DNA of 64,000 nucleotides, taken from Hanleya hanleyi. Taxonomy: Eukaryota; Mollusca; Polyplacophora; Lepidopleurida; Hanleyidae. Made by a program: the position numbers and the translations under genes. The first letter of the stretch is position 1. Each line of letters starts with the position of its first letter. Of the stretch, positions 48,813 through 60,822 are shown piece by piece. The DNA lies in the NCBI GenBank assembly GCA_036873755.1, contig JAVTVY010025167.1, positions 39,331 to 103,330 of the forward strand, given 5' to 3'. The notes under the pieces were generated by a model. That model worked only from the letters and a program-made list of their open reading frames with translations. It made no database searches and had not been told where the DNA came from.

Positions 48813-50297
48813 AACATGATAGTCACTTCCATATCGCAGCAGCTTTCATCAGAGTGTTTAACAATATTTGCATTTTGTAAAAGGAAGTTCAACACTTCGT
48901 CGTCATTTTGATTTTAAATATCTTTGCTTGTACATTGAGCTTCGTTAAAACGTAAAAGTCTAATTTCTGCGTACAATGGACCATATAATAGGACATGCTT
49001 CTCGGACTCCACCTGAACAGTACAATTAAAACAAATCCGCTGATTTACAGGAATATTTTCGTATCTCCCCGTACAAAGTTTAATATAGTGCGATACCATA
49101 ATGGCTCCCTCGGCCTGGTAGGCTATACGGACACAACGGAGCTGACAAACCGTAGAAGCAATGAACTTAACGAGAAAAAGCATAAAACTATGTGTACCTC
49201 ACAATAAGAAACTTATTTAAGACACCGATATCGTATGAACAATATTTAGTCTGTTTCACACACGTTTATTTTTATTAGCCGTGTTACTTATTTTCTTGAA
49301 CTTATACCATGTCCATGTAATCTAAGAAGTACCCCTATTTAAAAAGAAAATGTTCCTCCCATTTATTCCTAAGAGGAGATCATGTGAGCGGCAATGAGTG
49401 TTAGGAAATTGCGACATAAGACCTCTTTGGAACCATCAAATTTCGTTTTCCAGACGTAATCGAATTTCTCGGTGTCATTTTACGTCTGTTAGTTGAAAAG
49501 AGAGATGACATTTTTTCACCCCTCATTGTCCCTTCCCCACTCATACAGAGAATGGTGAATAATACTAATCGTAAATTAATTAAGGGTGAAAAAGATTTCC
49601 TGGGTCGAGTTTTTGTGCCGGCATCTGCTGATTTTCATGACAGGCGCGGAGAACTCATCGAATTCTTGGCTGGCGATATTTGGGTCGATTCGAATTATGT
49701 ACCCCCACTCCGGGCATCCTTGAAACGCTGTTCCGAAATAAATAAAATCCCTAGGAAAATATGATAACGTTTCTTATGGCGCCCCCAATGAGCTTTATCG
49801 TTTAAATAAAGCTATAACGACAGTTTAAATCTCGGGAAACATTAGTTGTCACGGGTAATCCGCTTGTAGCCCCCAATCTGATTAATTGTCTCGCGAGATT
49901 ATGGATGACTGACATATATTCGCTCACGAGATTTCAAAAGGAAGTGTAGAAAATCACTGACAGCTTGAAAGAGTCCTGACATTTCAATTACGGAAGCGGA
50001 CTATTTATTGTAAAAAGCTTTTCCCTCTAATATCGGGTTTCACCTCAAGTAGAACACCATTTTCTCCCTCCGCACAAAATATATTCCCCCAATAAACAGC
50101 ACAGACAGAAGCCGATGTTTTACAACATGAAAATAGCTATAACTTACGGTTAGAGAATGTGCATCAGGGCGAAAGCTGGTTTATAAATTTGACGCGTTTT
50201 ACAAAGTAATCGACCTTATGGGTATACTTCATTTAGGTGCAAATTATTTGATTTCATTTGAGCGAGAAGAATGCGTATACTTAGAATCATATTTTAA
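48813..50297. other. intergenic; possible regulatory block at 49360-50270
   Basis: 48813-49360 shows no recognisable element. 49360-50270 is unique, GC-balanced sequence with an open plus frame at 49552-49764 ('DFLGRVFVPASADFHDRRGE'). I recognise no domain in it. It could be conserved non-coding DNA or an exon. Confidence 0.2.
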
Positions 50298-50655
50298 TTT
50301 GAACCCTACCAAGACAGGGGGGGATCATTAGGTAGTTTATAATATTAGCCTATTTGGATGGAGCAGAGGATCATGAGTAAATTAAAAATGGCGGTCATGT
50401 GGGGTACCAGATACGCGATGTTTCCGTCATTCCTACTTTTAACTATTTTATTTGGCATCAAATTATTATTTACTAATTCATCATACGAAAATAAAAAATT
50501 CGGAAAAACTGTCTTTTTTGAAAATGACGTCACCTTGACATCATCACAGATGCCATCTTGGATTTTTTTCATTTTCTGGTAGAGCCTCATCCAAGGGTAT
50601 AGTGTGGTAAGTTCGAGATTCCTAGCTCAAAGAGTAAGAAAAATAATTCTACTTA
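50298..50655 (-). mobile_element. piggyBac-type MITE, minus orientation, partial
   Basis: The plus-strand left edge 'ttgaaccctaccaagacagg' is the family terminus with TTAA decayed to TTGA. The minus strand reads 'ctctaccagaaaatgaaaaa', 'atccaagatggc', 'gatgtcaaggtgacgtcatt' and 'cttaccacactataccctt'. The other end stops near 50650, at the 'aattatttttctta' point of the reference copy. Confidence 0.7.
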
Positions 50656-50719
50656 TGTGATGGCGTGGGTTATTGGTTGTCCTGAGTTTGACGACATCGG
50701 ATATATGATGATGTTTGGG

Positions 50720-51639
50720 TATTATGTGCGACATGAATGGTAGAAGAACTTGAGGGCGTGGTCCCGGTATTATGTGCGACATGAATGGTAGAAGAACTTG
50801 AGGGCGTGGTCCCGGTATTATGTGCGACATGAATGGTAGAAGAACTTGAGGGCGTGGTCCCGGTATTATGTGCGACATGAATGGTAGAAGAACTTGAGGG
50901 CGTGGTCCCGCTATTATGTGCGACATGAATGGTAGAAGAACTTGAGGGCGTGGTCCCGGTATTATGTGCGACATGAATGGTAGAAGAACTTGAGGGCGTG
51001 GTCCCGGTATTATGTGCGACATGAATGGTAGAAGAACTTGAGGGCGTGGTCCCGGTATTATGTGCGACATGAATGGTAGAAGAACTTGAGGGCGTGGTCC
51101 CGGTATTATGTGCGACATGAATGGCAGAAGAACTTGAGGGCGTGGTCCCGGTATTATGTGCGACATGAATGGTAGAAGAACTTGAGGGCGTGGTCCCGGT
51201 ATTATGTGCGACATGAATGGTAGAAGAACTTGAGGGCGTGGTCCCGCTATTATGTGCGACATGAATGGTAGAAGAACTTGAGGGCGTGGTCCCGGTATTA
51301 TGTGCGACATGAATGGTAGAAGAACTTGAGGGCGTGGTCTGAATGGTAGAAGAACTTGAGGGCGTGGTCTGAATGGTAGAAGAACTTGAGGGCGTGGTCT
51401 GAATGGTAGAAGAACTTGAGGGCGTGGTCTGAATGGTAGAAGAACTTGAGGGCGTGGTCTGAATGGTAGAAGAACTTGAGGGCGTGGTCTGAATGGTAGA
51501 AGAACTTGAGGGCGTGGTCTGAATGGTAGAAGAACTTGAGGGCGTGGTCTGAATGGTAGAAGAACTTGAGGGCGTGGTCTGAATGGTAGAAGAACTTGAG
51601 GGCGTGGTCTGAATGGTAGAAGAACTTGAGGGCGTGGTC
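50720..51639. repeat. compound 48-bp / 30-bp minisatellite
   Basis: 50720-51339 holds nearly 13 copies of a 48-bp unit ('tattatgtgcgacatgaatg' through 'ggcgtggtcccgg'). At 51340 the array switches sharply to ten copies of a 30-bp unit ('tgaatggtagaagaacttga' then 'gggcgtggtc'), which is the 48-bp unit minus 18 bp. Both periods are multiples of three, hence two overlapping minus-strand frames of over 320 codons; their text is pure repeat (RPQVLLPF..., TPSSSST...). I do not call them genes. Confidence 0.96.
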
Positions 51640-51820
51640 CCAAGAATGATTACCAAAGATTGAGTTATGTCTCGATTATTAAGGTTTTGTTTACTTGATA
51701 GACAGATAAAGCTTGACTAGAGAAGCCGATTGCGCCAATTTTCTTCATGGCGATCGTAGTCATCTAGAATCATGGCAACAATTCGCGCTTCGCAGCAGCT
51801 CTTCGTTACATCACAGCATA

Positions 51821-51986
51821 AAGGCCCATTTCCACAACACGCGTCATGACATGCAAACAACATCTACGCGTTATTGGCGCATTTTCACAGTAGGCGACTC
51901 GACGACCTGCTGCAGCGAAACTGTGTTGAAATTGCCCTGATTCTAATTTTATCGCTGTCAAAACGAGTGCTGTGGAAATGGGCTTT
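51821..51986. mobile_element. small MITE (166 bp)
   Basis: AAGGCCCATTTCCACAACAC at 51821-51840 is mirrored by 'gtgctgtggaaatgggcttt' at 51967-51986, a 20-bp inverted terminus with two mismatches. The interior is non-coding. No target duplication is evident. Confidence 0.65.
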
Positions 51987-52009
51987 CAGACAACATTGTT
52001 GACAACATC

Positions 52010-52312
52010 ACAGCATCGCTTGACTAAATTGCCGAACTACATCACAACATCTCACGACTACATCGATGGACCACATCACAGCATCGCTTGACTAACTCGC
52101 CGAACTACATCACAACATCTCCCGACTACATCGATGGATCACATCACAGCATCGCTTGAATAAATCCCCGAACTACATCACAACATCTCACGACTACATC
52201 GATGAACCACATCACAGCATCGCTTGACTAACTCACCGAACTACATCACAACATCTCACGACTACATCGATGGACCACATCACAGCATCGGTTGACTACA
52301 TAACAGAATCGC
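52010..52312. repeat. 68-bp minisatellite, about 4.5 copies
   Basis: The unit runs 'catcgcttgactaa' - 'gccgaactacatcacaacat' - 'ctcacgactacatcgatgga' - 'ccacatcacag', with scattered substitutions. Single 'catcacag' words continue on both sides (51809 and 52365), suggesting an older, wider array. Confidence 0.9.
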
Positions 52313-52369
52313 TTGACCACAGCACATTTTGATTAAATAACATCGTCACTTTTCTCCATGGTTAACATC

Positions 52370-54540
52370 ACAGCTTCGTCTGGGAGAAATGAATGAGTGA
52401 GATGGATTTGCGACATTGGCTTACGTACACCGTAACACCAGTACCGATATTTTCCTCGTTATTGGTCAAAAGTTTTCCAATCGCATTGCTGTCTGCTTCT
52501 GGAGATTAATAATTAACTTCAGTCTTATAATATGACTGCGTTTATTAATTACACTGATTTCATCGAGACTGCCATTTTGATGAGAGGGGTTGGAGCAGCC
52601 CCTGAATAATATTTAATAATGAACGACTGAAATGACTATATCTGGAGTTTCTGATACACTTGCTCACAATTTATCTTAAATGGAGACAGGTGCTATGATC
52701 CGACTAGGGGAGATCACCCGTATCGTAACAGGTGACTCATTTCACGGGTAATCAATGATACCGACAGACCGTTTAGCGGTACGAATGCTCACGAACCGCC
52801 GGGTCTCACTTGATACAGAAGTAAACGACCAGCCGTGTTCATTTCAAGGGGCAGCGATAAACAAGCTGACTGACAGTGGGAAACACGTGCATGCAATCGA
52901 CATGTGAATCAAGAGCTCGTAAAACTCATTACGATGGAAAATAAATCGTACACAGGAATTGTGTGACGATGTTTATCATAGAGTAAGCGAAACTGTACGT
53001 GCGTTCAATTTAATTCCGACCCTATCGCTGATGAGATCACATAACCCCTCCTTCCGCAGTTTCAGTGCGCACAAGATAACATCAAGTAACCTTTCAGCGT
53101 AGCAATTTGTTTCTGAGAGTAAAATGTCAGGTAGATTTCATCCTTCTATAAGAAAGACGCATTCTGTGATTTCATTTCTACCCAATAGAGCTTAGTTTGA
53201 AACTAGACTAATTCTAGAACTGTTTTCCTATCTGAAACGGCAAACCGGTAAATGCACACAATAGGCATGATTCTATAGTATTTTAAAATTAATTTGTTTT
53301 CGGTTTTGAGGGCTTGTCAAACTGAAGAAGGTTTAACTTAAGCACACATCCGAATAATGAGAACCCTGATTGCTTTTTAAATTCACGTTATCCTATGTAA
53401 ATTACTATCCAGTATTGTAAGAATGTAATCGGTTAGTGACTGACTTTTCTTCAAATGGCGCAATGATAGCAACAGCGCAATGATAGCAACAGCGCAGTAG
53501 TACAGGCTATCTGAGACAGGAGACCGTCTTTTACTCGTGCATTTTGATTAGCGATAAGTAGAATAAAACGTGAATATCTTACATCGCAAAACTGGGCTAC
53601 ACTGAAGAAAACTTCAGGAACGCGTATCGGAGCCAAACAGAAATACCAGATCCTTGGTCGATCTGATAGAGTAAGGGGGGATTAATCAAGAGTTGTCTGT
53701 TACATCACCATAATCTTATCTACTCGGCACATACATGCATATTCACCTTCATTATTACCTCCCCTCATTTCGACGACGTTTATCCCCGCCTACAAACTGA
53801 TGGTATCTACCGGTGCTCTTCGCCATCTTAATGAGGCGACGAGCAATGCTTCAACTCGCTCTACGCTGAATATAAACGCAAACATTTTTAAATTACACGG
53901 TGTGGATCCACATATACTGAAAATAAATCGTTTTAAATTGCAAAATGTCACCAAAAAATGTCGAGAACTATAAAGTGATTCGAGCAAACTGAAGAAAGAA
54001 ACCTTTTAAAACAAAATCGCAAGAAAATGTAGAGCGGACAGCAATAAATAGATAAAATTAACTCAAAATTCAGTTGAATAAAAAAAACAAAAGAAAGAAA
54101 ACCAAGGAAACTAAAAAAATCACTAATGTCCCCTATGAGCCTCTGTATCAAACATATGCGATTTCGAAGAAGTATCCAATATGTTGAAGAAAATTAAAAG
54201 AAACACGACGCAGGTCAATTTGTGAGGTATATTTAAATTTACATTGAAGCAGAGGCTTATCTAACGGGCATGCAAAACATATGTACCTCCGAAGATATTT
54301 GATAATAATACAATTCATAAAGCTGACCATTTTCATATAACTAGTCTAAATCTACACGGAGTGGTAGACTACGTAACGTTATGGCCAAAGCAATGTCACA
54401 GAGACATGAAATTACGACGGGAAGGCTTGGCGATTCATGGATAACGAGATCCATTGAAATACTTTACTTTCCGCATTTCAATGTTCGAAATGGTAACCCG
54501 GGCATATGGACGATGACGTCGTGCCATATCGTCATTAGAT
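52370..54540. other. intergenic; possible regulatory block at 52680-53200
   Basis: 52680-53200 is unique and GC-balanced, with CACGTG at 52886 and several ATTA/TAAT words. 53450-53500 has a 20-bp duplication ('gcgcaatgatagcaacagcg'). The rest, to 54540, is AT-rich and featureless. No gene is seen. Confidence 0.25.
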
Positions 54541-54830
54541 TTCTTCCACCGTATCATCGCCGCATCTGGGCATATGGACGATTCTATCGCGTCATACATC
54601 GCCGCATCATACGATTATATTATCGCAGCAATAACTCATTGTACCATCGTATCTCGTTCTCCAGGAATTGTATCCTACCTTCGTATCATCGTACCCTCGT
54701 ATCATCGTACCGTCGTATCATCATACCGTCGTCTCATCGTACCGTCGTATCATACTATCACTGCACAATTCTGTCGTGTCAGCGTACCATCGCATCGTTT
54801 CATCATATCATATATTGCGATGTCTGATGA
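54540..54830. repeat. degenerate 'cgtatcatcgtacc' simple repeat
   Basis: Irregular tandem words 'atcgtaccgtcgtatcatc' over about 290 bp, most regular at 54670-54760. The open frames crossing it (S/Y/R/I-rich) are artefacts. Confidence 0.8.
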
Positions 54831-55540
54831 TACGATGCGGCAGAAAATCAATCACCATATTGTAATTCTACCACTTTTCAAACCTACGACAATAACCACA
54901 ATACACTTGGTGCAAATCGACAGAGTAACAAAAACGTTAGGCCGCTTCTTTAATGCAACTGAAAGAATTAGGGTGAATTATGGGTTAATGAACGCCATTC
55001 TATAAAAGACATGCCTCGGTCTCTTTCACCGCGACTGATGATATCACGTTTTCCTTTAATCCCCTTAAAGCTCTATTAGGGGTTTCCCCAATCCACATGG
55101 TATAATTAGGTGTCTAACAAGACAACAGGTGAAACCCCTAATTAACTTTTCCTCTTCAGTTGCAATTATCTCCCTTTTTCCCAATTCGAACCATCTGCCA
55201 GTCTTTTTAGCCTTGTTATTTGTTCCCTAATTCAAGATGATATAAATGGCCTGTTCTAAAAGCCGGAACTACCAAGGCTACCTATTAAACTCTCTTGAGA
55301 TTTCAACGAGATTGTCAACAACAATTATTTGCTGGACGTTTTCCATTTCCGCCTTTTTTCTGTACTGACGCAGTCATTAACAAAATGGACTGCAACGAAA
55401 CTTTGCGCTTCCAGCGAAGTTTGCATTACACAAACATTATAATTTTAGAACCATCGCGGGCCAAACTAGGAAAGGAAAAAAAGAATCGGAAGTCAGAATA
55501 TGAGTGGAAGACAAACATGAAAAGCCAAGATAGTAAGAAG
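54831..55540. other. unique sequence, no gene seen
   Basis: GC-balanced from about 55000 to 55480, with ATTAA words and no recognisable exon. Confidence 0.35.
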
Positions 55541-57085
55541 GCGGTAGGAGAGTGTGAAAAGATGAGAAAAGTTGGAACAAGGAGTAGAGAACAGCGAAAA
55601 GGAAGAAGACGAAGGAGAAAAGGAAGAGGATGATGAAGGCGCAGAAGAGAACGACGATGAAGAGTAAGAAGACGAGATAGAGGCCAAATCCGTATAGCGG
55701 ATCAGTATTCTTAATTCATATGATATACGTTGTAAAGTCGCTATCTAGAGTATGATGTATCTCAGTCACGGTTTGACTGTGACTGTTCATATGAACACTA
55801 TGATGATCTTGAAATTCATAGGCTCACACGGCCCCTAGCCCCGGGTTAAGTGGAATTACACATAAGTTACAAACGTACCGCCATAGATCTTGAACGCTAC
55901 GCTCGTATTTTGCTATCAGGATGCGATATGTATAACCAAATTTGGGAAATTTGAGTGGAGACGCTTGATGATATAGCCTGTTTTACAAGTTTGTGAAATA
56001 ATGTTTTGTGACGTTGATCAAAATCGTCACATTTAACACAGGACCTAGCAAATGCTACTAGGCGAGATATGTATACGCCATATGCAGGTTCCTCTGGTAT
56101 ATTTATATCCAGATAGGGATAGTTTACGATGTCGAAATTGTAATCATCTCTTTTGTCGTAGTAAAGTCGACGAGAGAGAAGGCCCGAATCATTTTTATAA
56201 AGATATGGGTGTAAATAAGACGTGCCGCTAGGGCCATCTGTAGTTTCCTCCAAATCCAGTGAAGATGGATATATATCCTTCACTGCGTCATTTATATAAC
56301 GATTATCCACAGCAAGAAGATCGTCTATATAGCGTTTGGTGAATGAGAAGGAATGGGCTTTGAAATAATCTGTTTTTTTTAAAACGTCTGCATATAATCG
56401 TATTCATATGAGAACAGATATAGATCAGCCAAGAGGGGTGCACAATTAGTACCCATTGGAATACCTATATGCTGTTGATATAGTGTATTGCCAAATTTCA
56501 CATAGATATTATTGATGAGAAATTCGAGCAACTCTGTAAACAAAGAAATATCCCATGAATGCTATTCTTTGTATGTAGTAGAGCTAAAGACGGCTTTATG
56601 CTGACATTCATATGTCGGCGATCACTTTTCTTGAACACAGATACTATTAATGATCTAAGACGGACAATAATGTCCTGATGAGGGATTGTAGTATAGAGTG
56701 TCGAGAAATCCCATGTGGATACATGTCTGTATGGTATGTGACCTTTAGCATCAATTTCTTCTGTAAGACATTTTGAGATTTTCAATATCCACAGGCATTC
56801 AATGAAGAAGTGGACGAAGAAGGATAAGAACAAATGACCGAGGAGGGCGACGAAGTGGAAGAGGCCGATGAAGAGCAGAAAGAATAATGAGAAAAGGAAA
56901 TACGAAAGAGGCGAGGGAGACAACGACAACGATGAAGAAGAGGGCGAAGAATGAGACTAGGAAGAGGACGTAGAAGGCGAAGAATAGAACGACGGAAATT
57001 AAGAGGAAAAAGACATAGAAGGAGAAAAGGGCCGAGGAGAACGACGAAGAAGTAGAGGACGAAGAGGAGTAAACAGACAAAGAAC
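55541..57085. repeat. purine-rich GAA/GAC tract, split by a retroelement
   Basis: A degenerate 'gaagaagacgaggag' tract occupies 55541-55683, is interrupted by the PLE-type element, and resumes at about 56795-57085. Opposite-strand frames (S/F/L-rich) and plus-strand frames (K/R/E-rich) are composition artefacts. Confidence 0.75.
55684..56790 (-). pseudogene. Penelope-like reverse transcriptase element, best copy in window
   Basis: On the minus strand, in order: 'STWDFSTLYTTIPHQDIIVR' (about 56720), 'IGIPMGTNCAPLLADLYLFS' (about 56460), the catalytic box RYIDDLL at 56334-56314 (Y-x-D-D present), 'PSSLDLEETTDGPSGTSYLH' (about 56276), 'YDKRDDYNFDIVNYPYLD' and 'AYGVYISRLVAFARSC' to about 56045. 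Then follows the tail down to 55684 ('cttaacccggggctaggggc', 'cacagtcaaaccgtgactga', 'tgaattaagaatactgatcc'). The element would copy RNA into DNA for its own transposition. No GIY-YIG endonuclease was seen, the N-terminus is missing, and frameshifts separate the blocks, so this is a 5'-truncated dead copy. The family call is from motifs; another RT clade with YIDD cannot be excluded. Confidence 0.75.
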
Positions 57086-57098
57086 TGGAAGAAGATGA

Positions 57099-57150
57099 AG
57101 ATGTACAGACTAAGATGTACAGACTAAGATGTACAGACTAAGATGTAAAG
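57099..57150. repeat. 14-15-bp short tandem repeat
   Basis: 'gatgtacagactaa' repeated three and a half times. Confidence 0.85.
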
Positions 57151-58267
57151 CTATATGCTGCAGCAGCAATAATATATTCTACTGGGTGAACTGACAGATT
57201 TCCTTTTCATCCGCGTTGCTATCTAGCACTGCTCAGCCAATAAAGGGCGTACCAGAACAATGGTAGCGTCTATCTTTGTTCCTATACTAGAGTAGTAAAC
57301 AGAGGCAAGAACGTGCACCGGGCGACCAGAACACTATTGTTTCCCTCCAAACAAAAATGATTAGCTATGTATGTATTGCTGGAATCGCAGACAGCGCGAC
57401 CTTTTAACTGCAAATCATAGCATTGCTTATAACATTGGACCTCGTCAAATCGCTCAATTCACTGATCGTAACATTCTTTTGAACGTTTTCGTCTCTCTGA
57501 AGACCGAGACAAACACGCAGTGATAGTTATTTAATCAGTCTGTATTATTTGCTCGGCGAAATAAACCGAGCCAGCGTCGTTCCTACCAGTCCGTTTATTC
57601 CCCGAACGGTCTCCGGCAAAACGTTTGAACGATTAGCCGAGCTTTCAGATGAGTTTCTTGGGAACGACCATGTAGATTTCATTTCTGAATGCAGCTGTCT
57701 GACATTTACAACGCCTAACGCTCGATCTGTTAATGTCATCAGAAAAGGCCATTTTTAACGCCTCGTCAAACCCCCGAGGAAATATTATGACAGAGGTTCG
57801 AAAATGTTTAGCATTTTTGCTGATTTTTCGGCCGTGCACTGTCTCGCACGAGTGTAGGTAGGTATACGGGCGATCAGTTTCATTTTCAGAAGAAACATAT
57901 GTCATAGGGGGTACGTTCGGGCCAGTAGATCAGCTGTTAGTCTAGAAGCACGCGGAAACACAGCGTTCAACCACAAGTCCAGAATTAACACCAAAACTCC
58001 GCCCAGTGTTATTCACCTGTTGCTGGCTGGAAGCTTATTCGTTACACCTTGACTAATATAAATGCCCCACAGGTTGTGTTGAGGTAGTGCGATAACTGGC
58101 GACAGGTGTCGTTTTGCTGTTGTTGCCTCATATCGATCAATGTATAATTTATCAGATCAGATTTGGGGAGGGGGAGGGGGGTTACAACGCAGACAGATAC
58201 AACACTGACTGTCTTCAAGGGTACGTTATTTCAATGTTACATCTTCTTATGCTTTGTAATGTAACAT
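57151..58267. promoter_or_regulatory. unique GC-balanced block, possible regulatory DNA
   Basis: 57480-58080 is unique, CG-containing and non-repetitive. Overlapping plus (57549-57758) and minus (57545-57739, 57645-57905) frames cannot all be coding, and none is recognised. A G-rich run lies at 58164-58180. Compositionally it resembles the blocks at 43300 and 49360. Confidence 0.18.
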
Positions 58268-59400
58268 TTAACCCTCTCAGGGCCGAATTAATTCTACCGG
58301 AAGGGAAAATCTGATATTATGAGAAAATGATCCCCTTGGCCAAATATAATCAATTTCACAATTTTTTTTCTTCACCTGTTGCCCGCAAAGGATTCTGGGA
58401 ACGTTGCAAATTTGCAACGTTAGCCATAAAGGTCAGCTATACATCAAAGGCAACAAGTTTTAATGATCTCCAAAAATGAATAATACAGTTTTCTATGTCT
58501 TTATAAATAAGTCATTTGATATGAAAGTTGCTATAAAGACGAAACAGGTCTGAAATTCGTGTTGTGTGGGATCAAAATCTCCCTTTACAGCAGTTAGGGT
58601 TAGGATGATTCACCTTTTTGGCACCACATAAAATGGACATAAACTAATGTATAGATAAAGTAATCAAAGCTTTTTTGGCTGATTTACTAATTGTTCTAAT
58701 TTATTTATTTTATTTTTTTCCTTTATTTATGTATTTGATGTTTTACAATGAGACCAGGGTTGTTTCATTTATATATGAGCATTCATAATTCATAAGATAA
58801 CTTCTTCAGCAGTAATGTGGCGAAACATCTCTATTTGAAGCTTATGTAATGCCAAAATATCCCAAAGTAATAAATAAAACACGGAGGAAAAGAAATATAC
58901 ATTTATAATATGTTTGTTCAAAGAAATCAAAACAATTTCAGTCCGTACAACTGGGCAAATGTTGCAAATATGCAACAACTACATCAACACAAATAGGACA
59001 CCTGAGGTCAAACGTTGCAAATTCGCAACAACAGAAAAAAACAATTTCTGGGAAAATAACTATGAACAATTTTACTTATTATACAGCATCTACTGTATCT
59101 ATACTAATTCCTCTTATTACCTATGCGGTACAATATTGATTATGACAGAGGGTTCTTGTGATATTTACCTTAATTCGGCAAGTGCGCAACCAGATTTCTT
59201 CTCACATGGAAGCTGCCATATTGAAAGGATGCTAACTACGCCACCTGGTGAGCTGGGTATGAACTCTAGGTTGCAAAAGTGCAACAGTGTCCTTCAGTGT
59301 TACCTAAATACATATAACATGAAAAATCATATTCATGGATAAATAGCTGATTGGCTAATAAGCTGTTGCTAATTTGCAACGTGTGCCTGGAGAGGGTTAA
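58268..59400. mobile_element. TTAA-flanked piggyBac-type element, complete, with five palindromes
   Basis: TTAA at 58268-58271 and 59397-59400 bound a 1,125-bp element with inverted ends: CCCTCTCAGGGCC on the left and, reading inward from the right, CCCTCTCCAGGC. Inside, GTTGC-N6-GCAAC occurs at 58403, 58961, 59014, 59270 and 59365. The first lies within a perfect 20-bp palindrome, ACGTTGCAAATTTGCAACGT (58401-58420). A plus-strand frame at 58914-59342 (142 codons) has no transposase features. The terminal sequence differs from the 12023 family, so it is a second TTAA family. Confidence 0.85.
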
Positions 59401-60820
59401 GACAGATATATCTCGTCGTGACTACTAGGTATCGGGCATTGGCCGTATTTGGCGACTTTACCAAGATTAATGTAGAAAGATTGTAATAAATTTGTTAAAA
59501 ACCAATTTGAATGAGGTCGCGAAAGAATTGCATCTTCAGGAAATTGTCAGATTATACGCTACATAAGCGAAAAATTTGTGATAAAATCCGTTAAACCATT
59601 GAGAAGTAAGGAAACCGACTAGCGACAGTCGGGTGAAGAAGGAAAAGAGGAAAAAGAATGTTTATTCCAAAAGAGCTTCGCAAACTTTAGTTGATGTAAA
59701 GCAAAAATTGATCTGAAGTAAATTATATTCGTGAAGCTTAGCGGCATGTCTGAATTTCGTTTTATCACTCACACGAGAAATCATTTACTGCTGAATTTGC
59801 ATATAAGGGTTAGGAGTATTTGATGTCATACAAATTAATCCTGATGCTTTCTCAAAAAGCTGTGCGATTTTTGCGAATTTATTTTCTTCGCGGCCACGGA
59901 AGTTCTTCAATGGAGGACGGCTAAATATTGAGTGACGGACAGAAGCTTTTATTTGTCCGATAATACAATCACCAGATCCGACAGTCAGTAACCATGCTGT
60001 TACACGCGACATTTTTTGCATCAAAAGACAAACAGGCATCAATAAAATATAAATAAAGAAACAGGTCCAGTAAAGTACGATTTTCAGTAATGCCATCAAA
60101 TCGTGTAACGAAAGCGCACTTCCAAAGGTTCGATACTAAAAACAATAACAATAGACTAACCGTATTGATGTGTGTTCAATCACTTCCTAGTTGTTTTTAT
60201 TAACGATTTCTTACATTCTAAAGTGGTTTTCCATGAACGGAATATGCCACGTTTACGAATATTTTGTCGATAACGTCTCTTAGATCTATAATTTGTATAA
60301 TGCTCCGTGTTTAATTACTTGGACTTCTTGGAGATTTTGTCAATTAACCTAAGGACTCATTGGTGTTTTATTATAATTTACCTCAGGTTCAGTATGTCTA
60401 GAATCGTATAACCTTATTTAAGTGTCGAAATCCTTCGTTGATAAATTGAATGAAGGGTCATAGCTCCATAATTGATTTTAGTTCATTGTTACTGTTTTTA
60501 GTAACAGCTTTCAATTTGTTTTTGAAAACAGTCACATTTTTGAAAATTGTGTTTTATTATTGTTTAGTGTATTGGTCTGTTCGCTTGTTATCACAAAACA
60601 GCAACGTTACTCAAATTCGTAATTTACTCAAGTGAACATGCACATGCAAATTAGTTTCTTGCAAAAACGAACAACAGTTTTCAATAACTCTTGTGAAACA
60701 GACTCAAAACCCCATTCAGAAAATTTTGTGAATTGTGAGAACAGAATTTTCCATTAATTTAACAGAATATGTTTTTGAGTGAATCGTCATGATTCTACCG
60801 TCGAATCCTTATAACTGAAT
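59401..60820. other. intergenic, no gene seen
   Basis: AT-rich. 60650-60690 ('gtttcttgcaaaaacgaaca', 'cagttttcaataa') is a fragment of the PLE-type tail in minus orientation. No exon recognised. Confidence 0.45.
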
Positions 60821-60822
60821 AA

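Noticed and set aside
47106..48895. Series of minus-strand frames encoding 'VVSSLIDYSIT' repeats
   Set aside because: Direct product of the 33-bp satellite; breaks coincide with the 4-bp extended units.
50627..51656. Two overlapping minus-strand open frames of 338 and 328 codons
   Set aside because: They translate a 48/30-bp minisatellite whose periods are multiples of three; both frames are equally open and purely repetitive, with no non-repeat protein sequence.
56660..56720. CTGATGA...GAAA on the plus strand, resembling a hammerhead ribozyme core next to a Penelope-like element
   Set aside because: It lies antisense to the RT coding region, no stem II can be formed between the two core boxes, and the bases are explained by the encoded LYTTIPH motif.
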